A DNA stretch of 64,000 nt from Eutypa lata (taxonomy: Eukaryota; Ascomycota; Sordariomycetes; Xylariales; Diatrypaceae). The notes under the pieces were generated by a model. The model made no database searches, was not told the origin of the DNA, and was given only the letters and a program-made list of their open reading frames with translations. The stretch covers positions 2,227,001-2,291,000 of the forward strand of contig JAKULF010000006.1 of NCBI GenBank assembly GCA_022661535.1. The letters run 5' to 3'. This document shows positions 24,201 through 35,700 of the stretch, piece by piece (within the stretch, counting starts at the first letter, position 1; every line of letters begins with the position of its first letter). Position numbers and translations under genes: made by a program.

Positions 24201-24803
24201 GCCGGGGAAAAAGCGCTGAAAAGCCATGCGCCACGCATGTGAGGTGGTGACGAGGGAGTAGAATCGTTTAGACACCAAAGCAACGGCCGAATGGGAGTCC
24301 GGGTGCAGATGTGACAGTATATGAGTTAATATCTCTGGAAAGGGTGTTAGACATTAAACATATGATGGCACACATCGCGATTACGACATACCATTTGGGA
24401 AGTCAGCAAGCTGAACACCGCCCGATGGAGTATCAGCACGTCTGACCACTTTGAAACCTAGAGCTTTTCTAGGTATCCATGGCACTAATGCATTCTCATA
24501 TTCAAATATTCTTTGGCCAGGAGGTAGAGGCCGTTCCGTATTCAAGGACCCAGAGATGTTCAGTCCGCGTAGTTGCTCCTCAAGGAATTCCGCGTCGACA
24601 CCTTCGGCGCTAGAGCTGCCGTCGTCTTGGCCCCGAGCTGACTGCGGCGACAGACTACCAAGGCGATCTTGTTGCTGCGGAGAGTCGAGGGCTGGGCCGC
24701 TCGGATCATGGTGCAAACAGCCATGTTGGTGGGAGGTGTTGGATGGATCGGGGTTGCTTTGAATATGAACTTGTTGTGAAATCTCAGAAGGCCCTCGCGG
24801 CAT
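21240..24803 (-). CDS. F-box / WD-like protein with ubiquitin-interacting motifs (Pof10-like)
   Basis: Two exons, complement of 21240-24334 and 24392-24803 (57-bp intron), give 1168 aa. The F-box (about residues 132-180: LADFPNEILTHILSHL... then VSKRFYSLV) spans the intron, and rejoining it in phase supports the model. The central 600 residues contain WD-like blades such as VYLVHGGSDGLVQAWDP and GKVLLWNMREA. The C-terminus has UIM-like helices (EEALQYAEIM, ELQIQTALRLSLLEG, DLQFALKLSLAEEE). F-box proteins recruit substrates to SCF ubiquitin ligases through Skp1, and the UIMs could bind ubiquitin. The domain order resembles fission yeast Pof10, but orthology is inferred. The frame is open without ATG upstream to 24851, so the ATG at 24803 is taken as start. 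Confidence 0.88.
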
Positions 24804-25787
24804 AAAGGAAGGTGGAATTAATTTTGGGTGAGATATGTCTTGACCGTGCAATATAAAATAGCACAGTCAATCAAGAGGGGGTTTTCTTGTATTTACTTAG
24901 GCGTGGGAGGCCGAAAGCGGGTTTTCAGAATCCGAATGCTGTAACTATCGTTCGCTTGAAGTTAAAGTGTTGATGAGGAGTAAAAGAAGAGAAAAGGGCC
25001 AATTCGCGCGCGTTTTCCATGTCAGACGCATCAAACCGGCATCATAGGCAATTTCCTTAAGTACAGGGTAGACTACGTAGGTACATGTATGACACATGCT
25101 AGCGTAGTACTAGTAAGATAAAGCAAACCGACAATTTCCCGGAATAGACGGATTTATTCATTACCTGCATAACTAACTAACTACCTCTTACTTACCTAGA
25201 CTTACTAGTTATACTGCCAAGCATTTACGAACCTCCACGACAAGGTGAATATATTGGATAGTAAAGGATTGGCCTGTCTGTCTGTATGGCATAGAAGCCT
25301 ATATGTAGATGTAGTACAGATGTAGTATAGGATGCCATGGGTTAAATGCTTTAGAGGAGGCATCATGACAACTACTCTCAGGTATCCAACCTATTCCATT
25401 GTGATATCATCGTAATGACCTTACATCAAGCCTAGTAGGCATCCACTGTAATATGACAAGTTCTGCAATGTCATTGACTTAAGATTTCATCTGAGATTTC
25501 ACATGGCGCATAAGTATCTACATGTAGTCAGTGTTGTGATACGTTTCGAGGATAGATGAGTTTACTATGACACTAAGCCTCGGACAAGACGGCAGCATGG
25601 CATTTCTATATAGCACTTGACACGATTGAACACGGCCTAGTGTCTCGACTTTTTTCTTCTTCAATGGTATTAAATAAGGCAATTCCCATGGCTACTGGTT
25701 GTTTTTACGGTGAATTATAGTTATAGGTAGTTAAGTTATATATATATCAGGGGCAGAGAATGGCCGCGTGTATACAGTGAATTTATC
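24804..25787. other. Intergenic spacer
   Basis: About 1 kb between the start of the F-box gene and the 3' end of the transporter gene, both on the minus strand. It must hold the F-box gene promoter near 24804-25050. No ORF or RNA gene recognised. Confidence 0.55.
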
Positions 25788-27857
25788 TCACAACATATAC
25801 CTAAACCCCCTCTCACCCCCCTTTTCGAGGGCATCGCCATCTCCTCCACGGGCACCATCATAATTCGACACGAGCCCCTGCGCCTCCTCATCCGTAGCAG
25901 CAGCATCCAAATCGACACCACCACCACCACTACTACCCCTCAAAGCCCCATCCCCGAGCCTCCCATTCTCCCTCTTTAGATAAAACCTCAACAGCACCGC
26001 CAGCACAGCGACCCCCAGCATCGCCCCGGCACAAGCCCACATGCCCGGCTCGAAGAACGGCGCGTCGCGCTTGGGGTACAGGCGCGTGCCGACGAGGGGC
26101 CCGCATTGGCCCACGAACTGCAGGAGGGCGAAGCCGCCGCCGCGCCGGCCCTCCGACGGCTGGTTGTTGATGGACCAAGCTATAACGAGCACAACGACGT
26201 TGAAGAACCCGACAGCCGCCGGGTAGACGGCGGCGTAGCGCAGTGCGGGGGGCAGGTCTAGAGGCCGCGCGAGCGCGAGGACGCCGTACCCGAGGGCTGA
26301 GGCCAAGGCGTGGCCCGCGACGAAGGGCGTCCGGGCGCGGGCGCGGTCCGAGGCGCGCGCTGTGGCGAGGACCGCGAGGAAGGCGAGGAGGTAGGGGGGC
26401 GCGGCGAGACCCTGGGCTTCCAGAGCTGTGTAGCCCATCTCCCTGAGGATGGTAGGGAGGAAGACGGGCAGCGAGGAGTAGGCCATGTTGGCTAGGAAGA
26501 ACATCGCAGCCGTGATCCAGGCCTTGGGATCCAGCACGACAGAGAGCACCTCCTTCGATCTTAGGCCACCAGAACCGGTGGTGGTGGTGGTGGTTGACGA
26601 TGATGGGGCGCCGCTAGAGCTGCCTTTCCGCCGCCGCGATCTCCTCCTCTCGTGGCGGAGCCGCAGGCGCGCTACTTTCTTCTCGCGGTCGGTGAGATAC
26701 GACGTCATCTCTGGGGAGTCGGGGATCACGTTCCAGGCGATAGTGGCGATTATGACGGAGGGGAAACCCTCTAGTAGGAATAGTAGTCGCCACGGGGCGA
26801 TGGGGCCGCCCTCGGCGACTTTCAGGATGAGCCAGGCTAGCGACGAGGCGAAGGTCGTCGCGAGGGGAGCAGCTACATGCAGACAGGCAATCAGTCAAGT
26901 CAGTCTTTCTGGAATACTTGCCAAGATGACAGCATATTTAGAGGAGGGAGAAGGGAACATACCAGAGATGAAGATAGCCGTTCGAAAGGCCAACTCGTGT
27001 CGCTTAAAGAAAAAAGACAGGTAGAAGGGCACGCCCGTGAAGGCGGCCTCGCCTATACCTAGCACGGCGCGCAGGAATATGAGGGCGGGATACGACGTGC
27101 AGACGGCTTGCAGCGAGGCCGTGACGCCCCAGGACGCGACGATGGCCGCGACGTAGGCGTGGGCGGGGATGAGCTTCCACAGCAGCGACATCCATTCGAA
27201 CGCGATGTACGCGATGTAGAAAGAGCTGAGGGCCCAGTCGTACCATTCGTCCTTGGGCGGGCTCGTCTGTAGGTCCTCTTCCATGCCCGCAATTCGTGCA
27301 TTGCCGATGTCTAGTGTCAAGGCGAACCGCTCGTCAGCAAAAGGGGACATAATCCTGCATATATATATTGGGAATTGGGTATGGATAGAGCTATAGACGG
27401 ATAGCACGAAGAAGAAAACACACTCACTCGACCTATCCAGAAAGGAGAGCATATAACACAAACTCAAGAAGAGCACCAAGCGTCTATCGAACTTGCGCAC
27501 CACCGCCCTCTCCTCGTCGGGCGTGTACAGCTCGAAGCTCGCGACCGAGCTAGCACTTATTGCTCTCCCTCCTCCTCTTCCTTCTCTGCTGCCCGAGGCA
27601 TTCTCCTGCTCATAGAAGGTATTCCGGTCGACACGCGAGTAGCGTCCGGGCCCGCGATCTTGGAGCTCGTAGGCTTCTTCGTCGCCGTCGATCCCTAGCG
27701 GTAGGCCGCCGCGCCGGCTGCCATTTGTCCTGCCGGGGTCGCTGTCGTCGCTGTCGTCGTCGTCATCGCTGTCGGGCGTCAGGTGGGCGCTTGTCGGCAA
27801 GGACGAATCGGATGAGAATGGTGACACGCGAACGCCGTCATGGTCGCCTGCGGCCAT
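25788..27857 (-). CDS. MFS transporter, anion:cation symporter family (Tna1/DAL5-like)
   Basis: Three exons, complement of 25788-26872, 26963-27310 and 27428-27857, give 620 aa. The N-terminal 130 residues are an acidic, Ser/Asp-rich cytosolic region (a run of Asp near residue 33). Membrane helices begin at LVLFLSLCYMLSFLDRS. The segment after intron 1 (NIGNARIAGMEEDL) is the hallmark of the ACS family, followed by YIAYIAFEWMSLLWK and FLRAVLGIGEAAFTGVPFYL. The second half has about six more helices and ends in an acidic Gly-rich tail. Family members import organic anions such as nicotinate, allantoate or pantothenate; the substrate cannot be assigned. Coding GC is much higher than in the flanking spacers. 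The minus-strand ATG at 27857 is the first in frame. Confidence 0.9.
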
Positions 27858-29022
27858 GATGATGGGCGGGTTCGATATCTAACTATGTAGCTCCCCTGGT
27901 AGTGAGTGACAAGGGCAGACCTCATGATATGGTAGAAGGCATCAATGGGATTGTGGCCATTCCTGATAATAAATTAGCCAGAGTAGGTACGACAGGACAA
28001 GTTGTTCGAATAAGACAAGTTTATAATAGTTCCTGGCCATTCAATGGAAGGATAAATGGAGGGGTGGACTTTTTTTTACGTCGCGAAGTCGGACGTGGTT
28101 GGACGCGTTACCTACATATATGTACGTAGCCACATTAATCCCGACCAAATATTGGAGAAAGAGCTCGTGCATGGATGGCCAAACTGTCTTGTCTTATATT
28201 AAATTTTATCCATAGCATAATCTACGTCAAGTAGACAATAGTCAAACGCAAGTTTTCAAGTCAAATCACAGAGAATTGATGATGATGATGGGCCTCAAGG
28301 ATGAACCTGAGACGGACAAGAAAGTGTTGGTTAAGTTTTTGATTTTTCCGTCTATTCGTGATATATATGCAGAGCATTATACGACATGGCGTTCTAGATT
28401 CATTTCTCAGGAGTTGGAGGATAATTTACAAGAGCTCCTGGACCATATTTTAACGTTCCACACAAAGAACGTCACGGCTTCAAACGCACTCTCTCCCTCC
28501 TCCTCCCACCACCCTCCCAAAGGTAATTCTGATCTTCCCCACAACCCGCGACACCATACTTTTGCCCAACTCCATGTCCCTCCCCCTCCCTCCTCAAAAA
28601 GGACCCGGGCCTCTCCCATTGGAAGAAAGAAAAATAAAAAAACATTAGTGTAAAAAAAAGTAATCTGGTCACCGGATTCAAGCCGACAAAAACGGTGGAC
28701 AGGAACCCTCTGCGATGCCAGGCGTCTGCGAGATAAGGTTCGATAGGTTCCTTGGACATGGTTTTGTACGTTTCTGACCACCAGTCGTAGCAGAAAACAA
28801 AATGACAAGAAAACCGGAGCGTAAAGGTCATGCTCATAGTCATCGCAGTTCCGATCAGAAAGAGACCTCCCCTGCTATGCCATCTGTTTATGAAGCGGCG
28901 TAGACAGGGCAGGGAATTTCCCCCGATGGAAGGGTATCGAAGCGTAAATGAGAAAAGAATGGGAAAACAAAGATGATGAAGAAAGAAAATACAGACATTA
29001 TAGTCAATGTGCAAAGCGTGGT
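27858..29022. other. Spacer between transporter and MSB2
   Basis: Upstream of the transporter start (promoter side) and downstream of MSB2. A (GAT)n run lies near 28277. No conserved coding sequence on either strand; 28276-28653 is open but low-complexity. Confidence 0.55.
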
Positions 29023-31788
29023 TCAGTTCCAGCCGAGAGAGTTCTCAGCGGCAACTGGTGCCGAGATGTTAGCAGTCCGAGCCGAGTTGTTGCCTCCGCT
29101 CCTTCCACTTCCCTGACTATCTCGTGTGTTCCCTGCGACTCCGCCGTAGCCTGTGAAATCCCGACTTAATAGCGCGCCACCCATGAGGGGAGGGCTACCG
29201 GTTTGACGCATTTCAGAGTGAGACATAACAGAGCTGCTTCGCTTGTGTGCCTGCTTCTTCTTCTTGTAACGACGAGCAATGATGAACATGGCAGCTCCAT
29301 ACGCTCCGGCAACACCGGCAGCGCCGACAGCAATACCAGCCGCCATACCCTTCTGCCCACTGGTCGTGCCCTCCTGGCTACCACCGCCGCTGAAGGGGTC
29401 GTTGTTGGGGCTTCCAGTGTCAGTAGGTCCTCCATCACCTCCGCCCGTGTTACTTCCACTGCCGTCCAAAGTAGAGCCGAGGATGATGTCAATGGCAGTG
29501 TTGATCTCACTAGTCAGGTTCTTGACAATGCCACTATCCATGGTGTACAACCCAGACTGAGGGAGCTTGACATCTTGTCTAAGCTGCTCGACGCCTTCGG
29601 AAGGATAGTACACTAGGGCCTGAGACGTGATGTAGCCAAGCGGCTCGATGGTATCATATGGAACGATACTGTGCATGACGATCTGCTGGTCCTCCAAGTT
29701 GAAGCTACCTGCGTTTGCAAGGGCCTCGGGGAGGTACTTGAAGATCTGGGCCGCCGCTAGAGGCTGAGTCGCAATGAATTCGTAGTTCTCCGCGTACAAG
29801 AAGGAAATCTGGATCAGAGTCGAACCCTCGGGCTCAACGGGTGCGTCATTCGGAGTAATCGCCTTGGGAAGACTAGACGGAATTCCGGTGGTTGTGGCAG
29901 TAGGGATACCTCCAGTGCTGATGGTAGTCGACGACTGCTGGAAGAGGTTGGAAGTCGGAATCCACTCCGTGTTTGAGACCGTCGCGGTAGGCAATAAGCT
30001 CGTCAAAACGGGAGGCTTAGAAGTGGGCGTTGTAGTCGTCGTCGGCGTCGTAATGATAGTAGGGGATGGCGAGCTAGTGCTTGAAGGCAGGACGATAATG
30101 CTACTGGACACGATAGATTCGGAGGGGGCAGCGGTAGTAGTAGGGACCGTCGTGTTGGAACTGACGGTAGGAGACAGAGTCTCGGAAGCAGAAGTTACCG
30201 ACTCGAAAGTTGTAGTGTTTGCAGGAACTCCCGGGTCGGAGAACGAGCTCGTAGGAGTTGCGGTCGGTGGCGCTGTGCCCGGGAAAGAAGAGGTCGTGAT
30301 GTTAATAGGGATGTCAGTGGAAGCAGTGGGCAAGATCTCCGATGAGGTTGACACCGTAGGGAAGATTGAAGTAGCAGAGAACGACGTAGAACTTGGAATA
30401 GCCGAAGTCTCACTGGCAGTAGTATTTGCTATTTCGCTAGTGGTTGCTGATTCCGTTGGCAACAATGTCGGCAACAATCCTCCCGAGCTCGTTTCGGTTA
30501 CATTACCGATCTCGCTAGTAGTTGTTGGGTCGGGTAGAAGTGTCGGTAACAAGCCTCCTGAACTTGTCTCAGTAGCATTGGCAATTTCACTGGTAGTCGT
30601 TGGGTCACTTGGGAACAGCGTTGGCAGCAAGCCCCCTGAACTTGAAGTCTCAGTTTCGGTTGCATTAGCGATTTCACTAGTAGTCGCTGGGTCGCTGGGA
30701 AACAACGTCGGGAGGAGACCTCCTCCAGTGGTTGAAGTCGAAGTCGGCTCGGTAGCATTAGTTGTGACATCACTTGTCGTCGAATCGGTTGGGAGCAACG
30801 TGGGCAAGAGACCTCCTGATGAGGTAGTATCGCTTGTCGGTCCAGTGCTGGTCGCCGTAGCGCTGGCTGTGGTCTCAGTGGCGCTCGTCGTGGTTTCGCT
30901 AGGCGGCAGTAGCGTCGGTAAGAGTCCGCCGGACGTCGACTCAGTCGTCTGTGATGTAGCTGATTCCGATGTACCGGACGCGGTTGTTTCAGTGGCAGTC
31001 GATTCCGTAGCGTTAGTAGTCGCCGAGGGACTAAGAGCGCTTGTGATCGGGTCCACGATACCAGAGATAACACCTCCTAGACCACCGCCAGAACTAGTTG
31101 TGTCCTGAGCAGAACTTGAAGTTGCCTCTGTGGCACTTGATGTAGTACTAGGCGTAACACTAGGCGTAACACTTGACGCAGCAGTTGACGTAGCACTCGA
31201 CGTAGGCGTTACGATACCAGTTGGCGCAATAACAATCTGGGAAGATGTCGTCGGCGTCGCCGTGGTCTGCGTCGTTGATATTTCCGATTCTTGTCCAGTC
31301 GAGGTTCCAGTCGAGGTTCCTGTCGCAGTCGATGATTCCGTCGCTGTGGCAGATTCTGTGGCATTAGTAGATTCTGTTGCGGTGGTAGACTCTATGGTGC
31401 TAGACCCGCCCAAGATGATGGAAGGCAAGAGAGTAAGTTCTGGCTCTTCATCTGTTGTACTAGGCGAGCTGGTGGCAGAACCAGTGGCACTGCTGGTTCC
31501 AGATCGAGAAGAACTTGAAGACGACTCCGACGATGAACCCAAACCCAACCCTTCCGTCAAGCTAGAGATCAAACTACCAAGTCCTCCACCAGAGTCACTC
31601 TCGGAGGTTGTCGAACTTAAATCCAGTGGTGCGCTCTCTGTGCGCGTTTGTGTGGATGCGCTCGTAATCGTGTGATTTGTCCATTGACGCTTCACCGACC
31701 TTGGATAGTATATCTTCGGTCTGTCGGGCTGGGCGCTAGCCAGCGAGGTAAGGGCCAAGCAGGCGGCCAACAACGTGTTTGTATGCAT
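29023..31788 (-). CDS. MSB2: Signalling mucin MSB2 (single-pass osmosensor/surface sensor)
   Basis: A single uninterrupted frame of 921 aa. It has a signal peptide (residues 1-19, MHTNTLLAACLALTSLASA), then about 600 residues dominated by Ser/Thr/Pro, the expected mucin-type O-glycosylated domain. Six GGLLPTL-containing repeats lie in its middle. A folded extracellular region follows (about 640-770, including EGSTLIQISFLYAENYEF), then a transmembrane helix at about 815-838 (GIAVGAAGVAGAYGAAMFII), a basic stop-transfer RRYKKKKQ, and an 82-residue cytosolic tail ending in APVAAENSLGWN, which I recognise as the conserved MSB2 C-terminus of filamentous fungi. MSB2 works with Sho1 upstream of the filamentation/pathogenicity MAPK pathway in surface sensing. 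Length is within the variable range of the family. A long open frame on the opposite strand (29864-31108) is a compositional shadow. Confidence 0.9.
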   Translation of the reverse strand: MHTNTLLAACLALTSLASAQPDRPKIYYPRSVKRQWTNHTITSASTQTRTESAPLDLSSTTSESDSGGGLGSLISSLTEGLGLGSSSESSSSSSRSGTSSATGSATSSPSTTDEEPELTLLPSIILGGSSTIESTTATESTNATESATATESSTATGTSTGTSTGQESEISTTQTTATPTTSSQIVIAPTGIVTPTSSATSTAASSVTPSVTPSTTSSATEATSSSAQDTTSSGGGLGGVISGIVDPITSALSPSATTNATESTATETTASGTSESATSQTTESTSGGLLPTLLPPSETTTSATETTASATATSTGPTSDTTSSGGLLPTLLPTDSTTSDVTTNATEPTSTSTTGGGLLPTLFPSDPATTSEIANATETETSSSGGLLPTLFPSDPTTTSEIANATETSSGGLLPTLLPDPTTTSEIGNVTETSSGGLLPTLLPTESATTSEIANTTASETSAIPSSTSFSATSIFPTVSTSSEILPTASTDIPINITTSSFPGTAPPTATPTSSFSDPGVPANTTTFESVTSASETLSPTVSSNTTVPTTTAAPSESIVSSSIIVLPSSTSSPSPTIITTPTTTTTPTSKPPVLTSLLPTATVSNTEWIPTSNLFQQSSTTISTGGIPTATTTGIPSSLPKAITPNDAPVEPEGSTLIQISFLYAENYEFIATQPLAAAQIFKYLPEALANAGSFNLEDQQIVMHSIVPYDTIEPLGYITSQALVYYPSEGVEQLRQDVKLPQSGLYTMDSGIVKNLTSEINTAIDIILGSTLDGSGSNTGGGDGGPTDTGSPNNDPFSGGGSQEGTTSGQKGMAAGIAVGAAGVAGAYGAAMFIIARRYKKKKQAHKRSSSVMSHSEMRQTGSPPLMGGALLSRDFTGYGGVAGNTRDSQGSGRSGGNNSARTANISAPVAAENSLGWN
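30420..30945 (-). repeat. Coding tandem repeats in the MSB2 mucin domain
   Basis: Six degenerate copies of a roughly 25-28 residue unit, with the core SGGLLPTL followed by a Pro/Ser/Asp segment and TTSEIANATET. The four copies between about 30420 and 30760 are the most alike. Confidence 0.8.
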
Positions 31789-32695
31789 CGTGACCTAATG
31801 TTTTTTGTTTATCTTCTTACAGATCTTTCAGTGTTTTATCTGATCCTGGTGTTGAGCCGGGTTATGTAATGTTTAAATGATGGTAGACTATTTGAGCCTT
31901 CGTTGAATGAGTATAAATAGTTCTACCAGGAAGGAGGCATATCTGATCCAACTTACTTTGTCAGGGCAATCTGATGAACGAATGTACTTGACAATATAAT
32001 GTCAACGAGTGTATGTTATACTAGACACCATCATGTCAGTCTACATATCATAACATGGGAAAGGTTGACCCTGGTAGTCCACACGTCTCTCGTCGCAGAT
32101 GGAAAAGGGTACTTTTGCCGCCACCAGCGTGATCTATCATTCCCACCAGGAAACCAACTTACTCTTTTCCAAGAAATACTTGGGATATCCCCAACGCTGT
32201 TTTTTTATAAAAGAGTGACACGACGATTAAAATCGTCAATTAAGAATATGTAAGGCGATTGTCGCAATAGACAGGTGTATGATCTGGGTGTATCTCAATG
32301 AGGCATTTGGCAGGGAGCTAGGCCGTAGGCGTTCGTCCACGCTGGTTCGATTCGAGAGATTGGCACGATCGAACAAGGCGGAAGAGGTCTCGGGCTGAAA
32401 GAGACGATCGACGCCGAGAAGGTATTGTCGTCGAAAGGAATCCCTAACGAGGTCGGCGGAGGAAAAAAGAAGGACAAGGTGAGGCAGATGTAGAAGACAA
32501 AGCCAGCCGAAAGGAAGGGGAAAGGAGCGAAATGAAAGACGGGAACTGCACAAATCACACAAGCACGCAACACACGGCAGGCATGCACACACACCACACA
32601 CACACAATGGGGGGAGGGGAGAACGGGAAACAAGCAGAAACAGATCTGGTTGGGAGGGATGGGTGAAAGAGAGGAGAGGCTAGACTGGGGGATCC
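31789..32695. other. MSB2 promoter region and spacer
   Basis: MSB2 promoter and leader sequence is expected in the first several hundred bases. From about 32240 on there is purine-rich and CA-rich sequence (CACACA run near 32585-32606) without a convincing gene. It could include the 3' UTR of the possible small gene ending at 32696. Confidence 0.45.
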
Positions 32696-32770
32696 CTAGT
32701 CGGTTGGCCAGGTGTGTGATTGGTAGGCAGCGTAGTACTCTTTCTTGGTGATACCCAAGGACTGCCAGTA
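32696..32770 (-). CDS. Possible terminal exon of an unrecognised small gene
   Basis: On the minus strand a textbook intron end (branch-like CTAAC at 32783-32787, acceptor TAG ending 32771) is followed by 24 codons and a stop: YWQSLGITKKEYYAAYQSHT then WPTD. The peptide has protein-like composition, unlike the surrounding frames. No upstream exon could be placed with confidence between 32790 and about 33500. I do not recognise the family. It may be the end of a small conserved protein, or chance. Confidence 0.3.
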   Translation of the reverse strand, partial: YWQSLGITKKEYYAAYQSHTWPTD

Positions 32771-35700
32771 CTACTACATCAGGTTAGTGAACTGGGGGAA
32801 CGGAAGAGCTGGCATCTGACCAAGCTAGGCAAGAGAGGCATGTATTATACCGTATATAAGCACGTATAGGCAGGTAGGTATAGGTGTTCGTTTTATTACC
32901 TCGGAGTAGTACCTAACTATATGTAGGTACGTAGGTTGTGAAATGAGACTTTACGAAACGTCCTTCCAAAGATGTGTATACTAGTATAAAGATCGAGGAG
33001 GATGATCGAGGGAAAATATCAAGAAAAGCATTCCATCGCGTGATAGCTAGACATCATACATATTTCTCTCAGCCCTTTCTCATCCTGATACAATGGAGAG
33101 TATCAACGAATAGCCCAGTGAGTGAGCAGCAAGAGAGAGAAAGTCCACAACTTAACCCATCCGACCAAAAAAGGAGTTGGAAGTGGAGCCGCGCAATCTG
33201 GCCATTCTGCCATTTGCCTTGAAAAAAAGTTGGCCGTCCCATCTTGTACATAACTACTGTACATAGTTAGCTACTTCGTAATGTTGGAAACAATTTGTTA
33301 TGCAAGAAGAACGTGCATTGCTGTTGGCATACGGTGCATCTGTCCCCGAATATTCCCCTCTACAAGGTGGGCACATACAGTGTGAGGAACAACGGCTGCT
33401 GCTAGGTTGTACCTGGAGCAAAACTGCTGCGGCCCCCAGCGGCCGTCGTCGTCGACGGCTGTTCCTGGATCGCAAGCCTATGAGCTTAGCCCCATCAGCC
33501 TACAGAGGCTAATGAAATGCACATTCCCACTTGGGACACTCTAGGGGGCCCCAGTACTTCGTAGACACTCCATAACTATCAATCAATCGCAGTGGGCATT
33601 CGGTGTTGATATGCTTCATGTTCTCAGAATTGCGGGTAGACAGCTGCTGAGAAGGACTGGCAGAGCTGGCCGGCGTTGGCAACGATCTTGTCGATCCATT
33701 CATGCCAGTTCCGGAATGTTATTCCTGCGTGTCTGCGGCGTCCACGACAACACAACACCCGCGATTCTGCTTACCTGCCTACACCTAAGCATGTAGGTAT
33801 GTATGTTGGTACAGCCAACATCAGGGCCTAGTCTAGATCCCTTCATAGCTCGATGCAAGTTATGGTGCTCATCATTGATTGACTTTATCAGCCTTTTCAG
33901 TCGTAAGTTGGATATATTAATCAATTATACTGAAATGCCGGTCGGGGAAACGGGTGTGTGCCGGAGACTGCCGTGTTATACCGCATCATCATAGCCGAGA
34001 GAAATGGGCGTGCCTTTCAATGCACAAATTGCACCGCCCAAATATCGAAGTAAATTTACTGTAGGTATTTTATTCGTACATGACATTGAAGTTACATAAA
34101 TGAATGCATGCACAGGAATATTGATGCTACCCCATGTGCAAGCAATATGCAGGTGCAGATTACCTACCTACCTACGCTAACTCCTTCATAGTCCCATAAA
34201 ATCAATAGCTCTTTCAACTAACTAATAGCAGGTGGGTTCAGGCGGCGTCTGCGCCTCATCAAAAGCTCCCGTGTTTCCCACACTACATACATGTATGTAT
34301 GTATGTATGTATGTAAGTATGTATATTTATTCAGTAAATTTATGTATTTGTAGGTGTTGGGCTGGGATTATTATTAAATTTCCTATCTTGGCTCACCATT
34401 AAGATCAAGTCCTGATATTAAAATCTGACAGAAGTGTAGTAATATTACACAAAACTCACATATATGTATGTATGCAACTTACTATTTTTAAGATTTTTTA
34501 TATCGAATTGCTTTGAACATAATACCTAGTACATACATAGTATTTACACCGGTACTAAATGCTCTTTAAGCAGCTTAAGGGTACAGTTCTTACTGCCTCA
34601 TTATGCAACACGTTGTTTAGCGCATGTTGTCAAAAAACGGAACTTCCAGCATCTAACTTCGTACTTAAGTCAGGGTATGTACCTAGGTAGTTAGGGCGGC
34701 TACAGTGGGGAGGATCTAGGACTTTCCAAGGGTATCTATCGTTGGCTTTAAGTTAATTTGTTGTTTTTGGTAACTAATGTTAAGCCGGAGATCAAAAAGG
34801 GATCTCGCGTCATTTTAGAAATGGCTATGCTTTGCTAGGTCCGATACTAGCGATGCGCCCGTTGCACATGCGCGTTGCAGGGGCTGCAGGAATTTTAGGT
34901 GTGTACATAATTATTATACATGTCCATATATAGAAGTCTCGATGGCGATCTTCATAGGAGTTGATGAACACGTGCAGTTCTACACTGGAACGGTCACGAA
35001 ATAGTTAGAAGCTATTAAGAGCTAGATATTTACGCCGTCAAAGTGGTTTAGATGAAGGCAATGGTTAAAGTACATAACTATGTAAGTAGCACGGTCAAGA
35101 GAACGGTAAGAAAACTTCAACACCGAATGTTTCAAGTTTCTCCTTGTATTCATTTCCGACGGGGTATTTTGACAGCCTGTGCCTGACTAAACCCGATACG
35201 ATGATCTACTAAGCACGCGCCCGGGCCATGTGTATCGAAAGCACGCGAAGATAAGGTTTAGTGTCCCCTGGCCCAGACTTCATTTGATGTTAATTCGTAT
35301 TCATAATTGGGATGGCATCTATCAGAAGTTATGTAAATACTAAATACCTCACCAACATACATAAATAAACAAGTACATACTTCGTAGGTCCTGTGGTAGA
35401 TATAACGTGAAGTGATGGGTTGGAAGTAGGAATTGTCTATTACTACCTGTATTGTTGCCTACCTTATATAGAAACCCCTCAAGGCTTCATCCGTTCTCGT
35501 CTGGAATTAACCGCAACCGTAAATTGTTATGCTATTTTTATATACCTTCCTGCATTTGCAGTTACTAACTAGCAGGTCTTTTGTTGCAAGTTGGATGTAC
35601 GTAATAACATGCTTCTTAGGCCTTGTCTGTCATAAGAGCTCTCAGCCTGAGATGCTGTCATTTCGGCTTTTGATGTTTTGTTTACCCGGCCCAGGGATAC

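Noticed and set aside
29864..31108. 414-codon open frame on plus strand inside MSB2
   Set aside because: Val/Gly-monotonous shadow of the Ser/Thr-rich MSB2 codons on the opposite strand; no start context or domain.
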